Assembly (NCBI GenBank): GCA_029251525.1
Contig: JAQXDE010000065.1
Span: forward strand, 1 to 64,000
Direction: 5' to 3'
DNA from: Saprospiraceae bacterium
Lineage (GTDB): Bacteria > Bacteroidota > Bacteroidia > Chitinophagales > Saprospiraceae
Length of the DNA: 64,000 nt
The notes beneath the pieces are model-generated. The model was not told the DNA's origin and did not search any database. It saw only the letters and a list, made by a program, of their open reading frames with translations. Every line of letters begins with the position of its first letter. Within the stretch, counting starts at the first letter, position 1. This document shows positions 53,620-62,114 of this stretch, in pieces. Position numbers and translations under genes: made by a program.

Positions 53620-54627
53620 TCATTTACATGTACCTCCCGTCAATTTATACTCGGTCTCGTTTAATTTTTTGATTTTAATTTTTTGATTTGTGGTAACTTG
53701 CTGCAAAAGTTTCAAGACTTCTGTTTTAGTGCTGTATGATCCAGAAATATGACAATCTTTGATTGATTTATTCTCTAACTTTATATTTATATTATAATGA
53801 ACTGCAATTTTATTGAGGGCAGTTTGTAAAGCCGTGTTATTGAATTTTAGCCTTTTTCTTTTCCATGATAATTGATTTAAATTTTTGTCATTCAATTTGT
53901 TAAGTAAATAATTAACCTCATCATAAGTGGCTTTTTCATTTTTTTCTAAGATAACTTTTTGGTTGGATTCATTTTTCTGAACCCTTACTTTACCTTCTTG
54001 AACAGCTACTTCAAAGGTTTTTTCATTAGCTATATCACGAACATTAAATTGAGTTCCCAGAACAGTTACTGTTATTCGGTTTGTAGTTACTTGGAATGGT
54101 TTGCCTTCCTTTTTACTTACTTCAAAAAAGGCTTCTCCAGTTAATTTAACCAGCCTTTCATTAATTGAAAATTTAGAAGGATAGGATAGTTTACTCCCTG
54201 CATTAAGCCAAATGTTTGACCCATCAGGTAGTTTAAATTCCATAATTTCAGAGCCTGACTCAACTTCTACCCATTGCTCTTTATCTTGAAAATAATTCTG
54301 AAATAAAAATGTTGCAGATAACAATACAATTGCAGCTGCAGCGACAGCATTTATCCATAATCTCCTTCTTGATTGAATTGGAATTACATTTGAAGCGACT
54401 TCCGGGATATTTATTGTCAATTTAATTTTAGCGAAATCAGAATCATGATCAAGGTCAAATGGTATTTCATATTGTTCAGTTTCTAGCCAAACCTGTCGAA
54501 TTTCTGTAGCTATTTTTTGATTTTTAGACGATTGCAACTCCCAACTACTTAATTGCTTTACCTCCTCAAGAGATATTATGCCTTTAAGTTCCTTATATAT
54601 TAACGATATGTAATGATCTGTATTCAT
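53620..54627 (-). CDS. FecR-family anti-sigma factor
   Basis: The protein has 335 residues. The N-terminal anti-sigma part (about 1-85) precedes one membrane helix (about 88-108, WINAVAAAAIVLLSATFLFQN). The periplasmic FecR domain (about 115-215, VEVESGSEIMEFKLPDGSNI, WLNAGSKLSYPSKFSINERL) and the DUF4974 domain (about 250-333, KFNNTALQTALNKIAVHYNI) complete it. It holds the ECF sigma factor encoded upstream and is itself regulated by the STN domain of the downstream receptor. The gene is placed between sigma and receptor, the usual order in Bacteroidota. Confidence 0.95.
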   Translation of the reverse strand: MNTDHYISLIYKELKGIISLEEVKQLSSWELQSSKNQKIATEIRQVWLETEQYEIPFDLDHDSDFAKIKLTINIPEVASNVIPIQSRRRLWINAVAAAAIVLLSATFLFQNYFQDKEQWVEVESGSEIMEFKLPDGSNIWLNAGSKLSYPSKFSINERLVKLTGEAFFEVSKKEGKPFQVTTNRITVTVLGTQFNVRDIANEKTFEVAVQEGKVRVQKNESNQKVILEKNEKATYDEVNYLLNKLNDKNLNQLSWKRKRLKFNNTALQTALNKIAVHYNINIKLENKSIKDCHISGSYSTKTEVLKLLQQVTTNQKIKIKKLNETEYKLTGGTCK

Positions 54628-54712
54628 ATTTTTTTTTTGTCCTAAAAAGAGGTAGTTGAATAAAAGACAATTGAAATTGGAGTTCCCCCCAAAAGATTCT
54701 AAAAATATTATT

Positions 54713-55279
54713 TTAGAAAGAAAAAAGCATAGCTGTTTTGTGAATTGCTTTTCTTAAGGCTTTTAAAGCAATGGTTATTTGATTCTCAATTGTCTTTGTG
54801 GTAATGCCTAATTCTTGTGAAATTTCCTTGTGTGATTTTTCCTCGTAGCGACTCATACAAAAAATAATTCTACATCTATTAGGTAGCTGATCTACTGCAA
54901 TTTGAACTGTTTTTTGCAAATCTTCCTTTTCTAAATGATGAATGGCGTCAATATTAGTAATGGTTTCAGGTAATTTAGAGTTTTCTGAAAAATCCAATCG
55001 CTCTTCTCTCCTTAAATGATTCAAACATTTATTGACAACCACCTGACGCAAATAAGGCTTTAATCCAATTTTGATATTTAAATCTTTTCGTTGATTCCAT
55101 AAAACAACAAATGCATCTTGAGCAAAGTCTTTTGCTTTTTCTCTTTCTTTTAAGTACCGATAAGCAATTGTAGTGAGGTATCTGTAATAATTGTCAAATA
55201 AAACTCTAAAGGCTGTATCATTGTCCTGTCGAATTTTTTCTAATAAGTGATTTTCTTGTTCAGAAGTAAGTAAGTTCAT
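54713..55279 (-). CDS. ECF-type RNA polymerase sigma-70 factor (FecI-like)
   Basis: The product is 188 residues from the ATG at 55279 (MNLLTSEQENHLLEKIRQDN), preferred because the alternative upstream ATG at 55330 adds a region unlike the family. Region 2: AFRVLFDNYYRYLTTIAYRY, then REKAKDFAQDAFVVLWNQR. Region 4: QLPNRCRIIFCMSRYEEKSH, then KEISQELGITTKTIENQITI. It is bound by the FecR-type anti-sigma factor, and upon ligand binding at the receptor it would transcribe this operon. The divergent lipoprotein gene is a second candidate target. Confidence 0.93.
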   Translation of the reverse strand: MNLLTSEQENHLLEKIRQDNDTAFRVLFDNYYRYLTTIAYRYLKEREKAKDFAQDAFVVLWNQRKDLNIKIGLKPYLRQVVVNKCLNHLRREERLDFSENSKLPETITNIDAIHHLEKEDLQKTVQIAVDQLPNRCRIIFCMSRYEEKSHKEISQELGITTKTIENQITIALKALRKAIHKTAMLFSF

Positions 55280-55330
55280 AGTTCGTGGTAGAAGTTGATT
55301 ATTAAAAGCTGAAGTAAACATAGGAACCAA

Positions 55331-55778
55331 TAGTAGGAAATTGTAAATTTTTTAAAGTAAAATTTAGTTTTAGCATTTAAGCGGCATTAACCGTTATCAT
55401 AAATTTGTAAGTAGTAATTACAAAATAATTTTTGAATGAAAGTAAAAACTAGATTTTCGAAACAATATATTTATTGGCTTGTTCAAATGATCTTTGCGAT
55501 ACATTTTTCTCTAGGATAAAACTTGATTACAAATAATTGATAATCAATCGATTACTAGCTTAAGATAGTATTTTTAAATTTTTTTTCTTAGGAAAGTAAA
55601 AAAAAATTGGGGGTAAAGACTTTTTTATTTGTCATGTATTTGAAAGCTGCAGAATTTGATTGTTCAGAACAAAAAAACTCAGCTAACACAAACTTTTCAA
55701 GTTACCTATTTCAAATTAAATTACTCAAAAAAAATTCCAAATAGTAATAAACTTTTGGGAAACAAAAAAATTCAAATT
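55331..55778. other. Divergent regulatory region between the sigma operon and the repeat lipoprotein
   Basis: No gene is seen over about 450 bp. TAAATTTG at 55400-55407 on the plus strand fits the -7 consensus and has TTTA about 20 bases upstream, a possible promoter for the lipoprotein. The region presumably also holds the sigma operon promoter. Confidence 0.35.
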
Positions 55779-56963
55779 ATGAAAAATCTATTCAAATTAA
55801 CCTTCTTTATTGCGATTGTCGCATTATTTACAACTTCATGTAATGAAGGCAATCCAACTCAGGATAATATTGTTGTTCCAGAGCCAGAAGTTATGAACCA
55901 AAGCCAACAACAAATGTATAGCTTAGTTAGCTCTGATACGTCCGGGTGCTATACTGTATCAATTCCAATTTCTTTTGTTTTGGAAGATGGAAGTATTGTT
56001 TCTGTGTCTTCTGAGGTGGAATTTGAGACTCTATTTGAGGCTCCTCCGTATCCTGTAGATTTTAGCTATCCGATAGAATTGATAAATCTTAGCACAGGAG
56101 AAACTGTATCAGCATCTGATAACGAAGAATTAGATTCTTACTTGTTTGGTTGTGAAACAGGAACAGGAACAGGAGGAGCGTTTAATTCCTATTACTGCTA
56201 TCAACAAAATTTTCCAGTAGTTTTTACTCTTGAAGATGGATCATCTGCTACAGCAAATTCATCAGATGATGTGGCGGCAATTTTTAATAGTTCTAATCAG
56301 CCAGTAGGTTATGGTTTTCCAGTAAACCTAACTAATGAGTTAGGGGAAAGTTTCATCGCTAATGATACATCAGAACTCACTTTACTATTAGAAGAGTGTG
56401 ATATGACAGGTACAGGAACAGGTGGAAATTTTGGAACGTACAGCTGTTATGATATTGTGTTCCCCGTAAATTTCGATTTACCAGATGGAACAAGTTTTAC
56501 GGTAAATTCACAGGATGATTTTCCTTCTGATTTTAGCTTTCTCCAATGGACTCTTGGCTACCCTATGACCTTATTTAACCCAGCGACAGGAAATTTGATT
56601 GCTAATAGTGAAGCAGAACTCGATGATTTATTAGAAGATTGTACTAATATTGGTAATGGAGGTGGAAATAATGTTGGAAGTATCGTTTACTCAATGACGG
56701 TTATTACTATAGAAAATCCAGATACTACTGGAACGATCAATATCCCTGATTGCTACGATTATCAATATCCAATAAGTGTTATCGATATCAACCAAAATGT
56801 TCAGACTGCCAATGACGACGACGCATTTATAGCAATCATCCAGTCGGGGATTGAGGTTGAGGGTTTTGTTTATCCAATTAGTGTAATAGATACAGCTACA
56901 GGCCAAACATTGACTGCTAATAGTGATGATGATGTAATAGTATGGATAGAAAATTGTCTCTAA
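55779..56963 (+). CDS. Lipoprotein with four Cys-bounded repeats
   Basis: The product is 394 residues from the ATG at 55779 (MKNLFKLTFFIAIVALFTTS plus C). The longer frame to 55656 has no signal before it. The lipobox TTSC is at about residues 18-21. The mature protein has four repeats of about 70 residues. Each begins at a Cys-Tyr pair (GCYTVSIPISFVLEDGS, YCYQQNFPVVFTLEDGS, SCYDIVFPVNFDLPDGT, DCYDYQYPISVIDINQN) and ends in Cys (LFGC, LLEEC, LLEDC, WIENC). Within each the pattern is F/Y-P-V/I, D-G-S/T, a variable D-D/E loop, then YP-hydrophobic-NxxTGE and S/A-N. Gly-Thr linkers separate repeats 1-3. The Cys pairs may form disulfides. The function is unknown. Confidence 0.85.
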   Translation: MKNLFKLTFFIAIVALFTTSCNEGNPTQDNIVVPEPEVMNQSQQQMYSLVSSDTSGCYTVSIPISFVLEDGSIVSVSSEVEFETLFEAPPYPVDFSYPIELINLSTGETVSASDNEELDSYLFGCETGTGTGGAFNSYYCYQQNFPVVFTLEDGSSATANSSDDVAAIFNSSNQPVGYGFPVNLTNELGESFIANDTSELTLLLEECDMTGTGTGGNFGTYSCYDIVFPVNFDLPDGTSFTVNSQDDFPSDFSFLQWTLGYPMTLFNPATGNLIANSEAELDDLLEDCTNIGNGGGNNVGSIVYSMTVITIENPDTTGTINIPDCYDYQYPISVIDINQNVQTANDDDAFIAIIQSGIEVEGFVYPISVIDTATGQTLTANSDDDVIVWIENCL

Positions 56964-57363
56964 ATCACTTAAATTAATTTTAAATACATTTTCTCTATTG
57001 TATTAATAAGCCTCATTTGAGTTGTTAAGATTTTGACACAGGAGTATTCTTTTAGAAACAAAGAGAAAATGATTACTAGTGCATTATATATATAGTAAGA
57101 TGAAATTGGGATAATGGATTATATTTCTCACGTTCACATAAAGTAACCAACACACGCTAATTTATGATGAGCTAAAATTGGATGTTTGAAACTAGTAATT
57201 CTTAAAATTTGTTTAAATATAAATTTTCTCTTTATCTCAAATCTTAATTGGCCGTCCGATCATTCGGGCGGCTTTTTTTATGGAGAGATGATATCAGGCT
57301 TTTCTTATTTTATATAAATACAAGAAGTATTGTCAATTTAAGGTTAATGCTAAAAGTGGTAGA
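56964..57363. other. Intergenic with terminator
   Basis: There is no gene. Beyond the terminator at 57251-57279 it holds AT-rich sequence with stops in all frames. Confidence 0.4.
57251..57279 (+). terminator. Terminator, probably of the repeat lipoprotein
   Basis: GCCGTCCGA / TCGGGCGGC (one T-G) with loop TCAT is followed by seven T's, a strong rho-independent terminator 290 bp after the lipoprotein stop. Confidence 0.85.
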
Positions 57364-57849
57364 TTAACTATTTTGTATTTTTTCTAGAATATGTAAATGT
57401 ATTGTTTTAAGATTATTTTGAATGTCAAAAGTCCAAGCATCTTTTGGTACTTCTAATGTGTCAAATTGACTTTGTAAAAGTTGTGATGGCATAAAATGCC
57501 CTGCACGTTGATCTATCCTATTTTTAATTAATTTAAAAGATCCTTCAAGGAAAATGATTTGCATAGGTTTGGAAATCAGGGATATTAAGGTTTTTCTGTA
57601 TTTTTCTTTAAGAGCTGAACAGGCGAGGACTGCACCTTTAGCTTCTTCTTTTTTTAGTTCTAAGGCTAAATTTTGTAACCAAGGTTCGCGGTCATTATCG
57701 TTTAGTGGCTGACCATTCTCCATTTTTAAAAGGTTAGCCTCAGGGTGAAAATCATCTGCTTCGATAAATGGTAGGTTTAGTGCTTCGCAAAGTTGGTGAG
57801 CAACTGTACTTTTTCCACAACCTGAGACTCCCATGACAAGTATAAGCAT
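57364..57849 (-). CDS. gntK: Gluconokinase
   Basis: The protein has 161 residues. A Walker A loop is at the N-terminus (MLILVMGVSGCGKSTVAHQL, GVSGCGKST at residues 7-15). The gluconokinase signatures EADDFHPEANLLKMENGQPL and DNDREPWLQNLA follow, then VLACSALKEKYRKTL and IFLEGSFKLIKNRIDQRAGH, then MPSQLLQSQFDTLEVP (typical of the GntK/thermoresistant group). The enzyme makes 6-phosphogluconate from gluconate, upstream of the Entner-Doudoroff branch (kdgK and eda at 2-4 kb). It is a single gene on the minus strand, upstream of an ABA4-like gene. Confidence 0.95.
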   Translation of the reverse strand: MLILVMGVSGCGKSTVAHQLCEALNLPFIEADDFHPEANLLKMENGQPLNDNDREPWLQNLALELKKEEAKGAVLACSALKEKYRKTLISLISKPMQIIFLEGSFKLIKNRIDQRAGHFMPSQLLQSQFDTLEVPKDAWTFDIQNNLKTIHLHILEKIQNS

Positions 57850-57904
57850 AGATGGAATTTATTAATTAGTTTTAAAAATAGGCCATCAGATTATTTTTAG
57901 TAGC

Positions 57905-58318
57905 TTAATTTTTCTTAAGGTGAAAATATTTTAAAATTGTAAAAAGTAAAAAGCCAACTGGGCCAAGCATTAATGTGAATAGTAAACAAGGTCCAATATA
58001 CCATTTTGAAATACCATTTTTGATCGCTTCCAAAGCTATCCAGCGACCTGTTAATAAGTCAAAAACTAAATAATGAATCCAACCTGCCAAGACAGCTTTT
58101 GGGTTTTTAAACAATAACATCACTTCTTCTAAACTTCCAAATCCACCTTCTTCCATTTCTAAGAAAATAGGAACTAAACTTGCATAAACTAATGCTAATA
58201 GTATAGCAATTGTGGTAACTAAATTTTTCACTAGTTTATGTTCTGGTGCAAAAATAAGTGCTAACCAAAAAGGTAAAACTAAAGTATTGCAAATTTTGAA
58301 AAGTAAGTTAATGTCCAT
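57905..58318 (-). CDS. ABA4-like (DUF4281) membrane protein
   Basis: The protein has 137 residues with four membrane helices (about 8-26, 32-50, 76-97, 107-130). The conserved lines are CNTLVLPFWLALIFAPEHKL, GSLEEVMLLFKNPKAVLAGW, HYLVFDLLTGRWIALEAIKN and LLFTLMLGPVGFLLFTILKY. It belongs to the ABA4-like family, named for a plant carotenoid protein; bacterial members have no assigned role. It starts 14 bp before the aspartyl protease stop on the same strand, so it is likely co-transcribed after it. Confidence 0.9.
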   Translation of the reverse strand: MDINLLFKICNTLVLPFWLALIFAPEHKLVKNLVTTIAILLALVYASLVPIFLEMEEGGFGSLEEVMLLFKNPKAVLAGWIHYLVFDLLTGRWIALEAIKNGISKWYIGPCLLFTLMLGPVGFLLFTILKYFHLKKN

Positions 58319-58332
58319 TTTTATTTTTATTT

Positions 58333-59556
58333 TTAAATTAAATTTCGAAGTTTAAATCGCAAGATCATAGTTTCATCACCTCGTTTTATTTTTATTTTTA
58401 TTTTTTTACCTACTTTCTTAGTCAACTTTTTTGACACTCTTTTTAGATTTAGGAACCGGGTAGGTATTTCGTTTACTGAAAGTATTTTATCTCCTTTTTT
58501 AAAACCTGCCTCAGAAGCAGGAGATTCCTTGATTAAATTATAAACAGTAATTGTATTTAGCTCTTTTCCAGACACGATTAATTCTAATCCACTTCGATCA
58601 TATTTAAATCCTTTATTATATCGCCAGTGTGGAAGCAGGTATAGTTTTTCTTTGGGGTAATTTATGATAATATTAAATCGGCTAATTAGAGCATTTCCAA
58701 AAATTCCATTTCTATCTGAAATTGATTCTAAGCTTATTGCATCTGATATATCCTGATAATTTGTTATAATATTATTAAAAAATAATCCTCCAAACTCTAG
58801 GCGATTTACACGGCCTAAATACCCTTCTAAAATCCCACCTAACCCTCTGCCAACACTGCCCTGAATAATATTATCAGGAAGTTGAATATTTTCGCTGGAA
58901 TTAGTATGTAACAATAAAGATAGACTAGCGCCAGTATCAATTAATAATTTTATATCCGTTTTTTTTCCTCCAAGAATTGCTTGAGCAAGAATGTAAGGTT
59001 TGTTTTTATTAATAGAGACAGGTACTTCTTTCCATTTTCTTTTAGGCGGGCGAAATGAAGATGTTCTTTGGATATAAATACTATTGCGTTTGTAATCAAT
59101 TTTTAAGATTAAATTTCTAAATAAGTCGGCTCCAACAATTCCATGAATTTCTATTCCCACATATTCATCGAGCATAAAATAATCATCAGACAAAACCAAT
59201 AGATCTTGAGATGGAGCAATAGCATCTCCTATTTTAAGTTTTACATTGCTAGTAACATGCGCGACTAATTCTTGATTAAGGTCGGCTCCAATTAATCGAA
59301 TAGGTCGATCATAAGTAAGTCCGAGTGCGTCAGCAAAAATATTTTTACTTAAAATAGTATGTTCGGCTCCAGTATCGAAAATAAACTTTAGGGGTAGAGA
59401 ATTATTGATTATAACTTGAACTACCATAAAATTGTTATGGATTTCAAATGGAATCTCAATAATTTCTTTTTTATTTTCAATTTGAAAACCAAATGACTGT
59501 GCATCCGTATAAGTTAATAAAAAACTAAAAAAAATAAGTAAAGTGGTTTTTTTCAT
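58333..59556 (-). CDS. Secreted double-domain aspartyl protease with PDZ domain
   Basis: The protein has 407 residues. A signal peptide (MKKTTLLIFFSFLLTYTDAQ) is followed by two retropepsin-like half-domains, each with an Asp-Thr-Gly active site (FIFDTGAEHTILSK at about 58-71 and LLIDTGASLSLLL at about 204-216). A C-terminal PDZ domain follows (about 330-390, PASEAGFKKGDKILSVNEI). Each half has a later GADLF and FGNALI element typical of this group. The two DTG motifs within one chain can form the active pepsin-like dyad. It is probably a periplasmic or surface protease, as in other Bacteroidota, and the substrate is unknown. It may be co-transcribed with the ABA4-like gene. Confidence 0.9.
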   Translation of the reverse strand: MKKTTLLIFFSFLLTYTDAQSFGFQIENKKEIIEIPFEIHNNFMVVQVIINNSLPLKFIFDTGAEHTILSKNIFADALGLTYDRPIRLIGADLNQELVAHVTSNVKLKIGDAIAPSQDLLVLSDDYFMLDEYVGIEIHGIVGADLFRNLILKIDYKRNSIYIQRTSSFRPPKRKWKEVPVSINKNKPYILAQAILGGKKTDIKLLIDTGASLSLLLHTNSSENIQLPDNIIQGSVGRGLGGILEGYLGRVNRLEFGGLFFNNIITNYQDISDAISLESISDRNGIFGNALISRFNIIINYPKEKLYLLPHWRYNKGFKYDRSGLELIVSGKELNTITVYNLIKESPASEAGFKKGDKILSVNEIPTRFLNLKRVSKKLTKKVGKKIKIKIKRGDETMILRFKLRNLI

Positions 59557-59695
59557 AAATGGTTTTGAGCGAGTGTTAAAAGTTCGCTTTCAATACGATT
59601 GGGTTTTTTCTAGATTTGAAATTAATTAATTTTGACTAATTTTTTTATTTCAGTGGTAAAGAATTAATTTTTATTATAAATTTAAAAAAATAAAA

Positions 59696-61045
59696 ATGAG
59701 AGTAATTTTAAATATTGGATTCGCTTTTTTAGTACTATTCACATTTGGATGTCAAGAATCTCATAATCCTAATTGGGAGCAAGACGCTGCCAAGGCAGAT
59801 TATATTCATAGAAGCATGAAGAAGTTGACTGATGTAATTGTCCATGATATCATTTCACCACCTGTGGCAGCACGAGATTATGCTTACCCAAGCATTGCCG
59901 CATACGAGGCATTGCTTCCTGCTTTTAATACTCATATTTCTTTTGAGCGACAGTTGAATGGTTTGACTACAATTCCACCTCCCGATGCGAATAAAAAATA
60001 TTGTTTTCCATTAGCAAGTGTGCATGCTTTTTTGAAAACAAGTGAGAGTTTTATTTTCGATGTAACTCAAATTGAGGACTTTAGAACTGAGTTATATTTG
60101 GAGATGGATTCTGTGATTAATATGCCTGCTGATGTGAGAAAACGATCTATCGAATATGGTAAAATTGTGGCGGATCATATTTTGAATTGGTCCAAAACTG
60201 ACAATTATGCGGAGTCTAGAACTTTTTCAAAGTATGAGGTTCCATTTGATGATCCTTCTAAATGGAAACCAACTCCACCCGATTTTATGGATGGGATTGA
60301 ACCACATTGGAGAACAATACGTCCTTTTGTTTTGAAAAAACCAGATCAATTTAAACCAAATGCACCAACTGAATTCAGTACGAAGAAAGGTAGTCAGTTT
60401 TTTAAAGAGACAATGGAAGTTTATGAAGTCGGGAAAAACAAAACGGCAGAACAAATTGAAATTGCAAAATTTTGGGATTGCAATCCTTTCGTATCTACTC
60501 ATAAAGGGCATATGATGTTTGCGACCAAAAAGATTTCTCCAGGAGGGCATTGGATTGGAATTACTCAGATTGCTGCAAAGAAATCTAATTCAAATATGAT
60601 GGAATCCATTGAGGCATATTCATTGGTTTCAATTTCATTATTGGATGCCTTTATTAGTTGTTGGGATGAGAAATATAGGAGTAATTTAGTTCGACCAGAA
60701 ACTATAATTAATACATTCATCGACGATGAATGGTTACCACTTTTACAGACTCCTCCATTCCCAGAGCATACAAGTGGACACAGTGTTATTTCTTCTGCCT
60801 CAGCTTTGGCTTTGACAAAATTATACGGTGATAATTTTGCTTACTCAGATGATGTAGAAGTAGAATATGGTTTAAAGGCAAGATCATTTACTTCTTTTAT
60901 TCAAGCATCAGAAGAGGCAGCAGTAAGTCGACTTTATGGAGGGATTCATTACAGACCAGCTATTGATGATGGTGTAGCACAAGGAAGAGATGTGGGGAAA
61001 TATATTTTGGAAAATATAAATACTCGTAAATCCGATCAAAACTAA
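59696..61045 (+). CDS. Lipoprotein of the vanadium haloperoxidase / PAP2 superfamily
   Basis: The protein has 449 residues. A lipoprotein signal has the lipobox FTFGC (MRVILNIGFAFLVLFTFGC, C19). The mature N-terminus resembles bacterial haloperoxidase-like proteins (TDVIVHDIISPPVAARDYAYP). The PAP2 acid phosphatase triad is present: a Lys and Arg pair in DEKYRSNLVRPETIIN, FPEHTSGHSVISSASALAL (TSGH replaces PSGH) and SRLYGGIHYRPAIDDG, with the catalytic His. In haloperoxidases vanadate is bound by the same residues; whether this one is a haloperoxidase or phosphatase is not clear. It is a surface- or periplasm-facing lipoprotein and stands alone. Confidence 0.9.
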   Translation: MRVILNIGFAFLVLFTFGCQESHNPNWEQDAAKADYIHRSMKKLTDVIVHDIISPPVAARDYAYPSIAAYEALLPAFNTHISFERQLNGLTTIPPPDANKKYCFPLASVHAFLKTSESFIFDVTQIEDFRTELYLEMDSVINMPADVRKRSIEYGKIVADHILNWSKTDNYAESRTFSKYEVPFDDPSKWKPTPPDFMDGIEPHWRTIRPFVLKKPDQFKPNAPTEFSTKKGSQFFKETMEVYEVGKNKTAEQIEIAKFWDCNPFVSTHKGHMMFATKKISPGGHWIGITQIAAKKSNSNMMESIEAYSLVSISLLDAFISCWDEKYRSNLVRPETIINTFIDDEWLPLLQTPPFPEHTSGHSVISSASALALTKLYGDNFAYSDDVEVEYGLKARSFTSFIQASEEAAVSRLYGGIHYRPAIDDGVAQGRDVGKYILENINTRKSDQN

Positions 61046-61065
61046 TCTCTCAAAATAAAATAAGA

Positions 61066-61112
61066 AAAGGCGTAATCTATCTATTTTATCAATTGATAGA
61101 TTACGCCTTTTT
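61066..61112 (+). terminator. Terminator of the haloperoxidase-like gene
   Basis: AAAGGCGTAATCTATC (61066-61081) and GATAGATTACGCCTTT (61095-61110) form a perfect 16-bp stem with a 13-base loop and a following T run. Confidence 0.93.
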
Positions 61113-61171
61113 AATTAACCCACATTTTTTCCTATTTTTAAATATAACAAAACATAAAATAATTATAAAAA

Positions 61172-61921
61172 ATGAAAAGTCCACTATACCTGTTACTAGT
61201 ATGTTTGGTTATCTTTTTCTTTAACGGTTGTGACACCACTCCTCAAAAATCACTGAACAAGAAAGAAAAAAAAGAAATACCTAGTTCATTACAGGAGAGT
61301 AAATTAAACCCACCTTTTGAACGGTTTCAAAATGCAATTGATCAATTTATAGAACAAGATAACGAGAATGTTTTTCCCAAAAATGGTGTGATGATGACGG
61401 GTAGCTCTAGTATTAGATTTTGGACAACTATGGATAACGATTTTCAAAATATCCCAGTTTTGAATCGAGGATTTGGAGGTGCTACGATTCCTGAAGTTTT
61501 GCATTTTGCGGATAAGTATATTTTTCATCATGAACCCCAAATTATTGTATTTTATTGCGGGGAAAATGATATTTCAGAGGGGGCTAGTCCAGAAACTGTT
61601 TTTGCCTCATTTAAAAATTTTGTAAAAATTATCGAATTGAAATTACCTGAAACTAAAATAGTTTATATTTCTATGAAGCCTTCAGTTGCTCGTTGGAATT
61701 TATGGTCTCAATATCAAGCGGGTGAAAAATTGATTAAAGCATTTGTAGTAGAAAATCCAAAAGTTGAATATATGGATGCGAGTATTTCGATGTTGGAAGA
61801 GAATGGAGAGGTACGAAAAGATATTTTTGTTGAAGATGGGCTGCATATGAATGCAAAAGGTTACGAAGGATGGACTAACCAATTGAAGCCAATTTTAGAA
61901 AAAATTTACGAACTAAAATAG
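61172..61921 (+). CDS. SGNH/GDSL-type hydrolase lipoprotein
   Basis: The protein has 249 residues. A lipoprotein signal has the lipobox FFNGC (about C20). SGNH blocks are visible: block I MMTGSSSIRFWTTM (Ser at the GSS), block II NRGFGGATIPEVLHF (Gly), block III VFYCGENDISEG (Asn), and block V EDGLHMNAKGYEGW (Asp and His of the catalytic triad). It is an extracytoplasmic esterase or acyl hydrolase, possibly acting on acetylated polysaccharide. It stands downstream of the haloperoxidase-like gene, separated by that gene's terminator. Confidence 0.92.
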   Translation: MKSPLYLLLVCLVIFFFNGCDTTPQKSLNKKEKKEIPSSLQESKLNPPFERFQNAIDQFIEQDNENVFPKNGVMMTGSSSIRFWTTMDNDFQNIPVLNRGFGGATIPEVLHFADKYIFHHEPQIIVFYCGENDISEGASPETVFASFKNFVKIIELKLPETKIVYISMKPSVARWNLWSQYQAGEKLIKAFVVENPKVEYMDASISMLEENGEVRKDIFVEDGLHMNAKGYEGWTNQLKPILEKIYELK

Positions 61922-62114
61922 ATTAAACAAAGGATTAGAATTATTTTATTAATTGTTTTTAGTTTATTTGATTAATAAAGTTAACAAAAATGAAATTGAG
62001 TTTCACTTTAGAAAAGGGAAGAAAAAGAACACAATCATATATTTTGACTAGATTTGAAAACTCCAAAAATGGGAGAAAGACTTTATTAGATTTGATTTTA
62101 ATTAAAAGAAGCAG

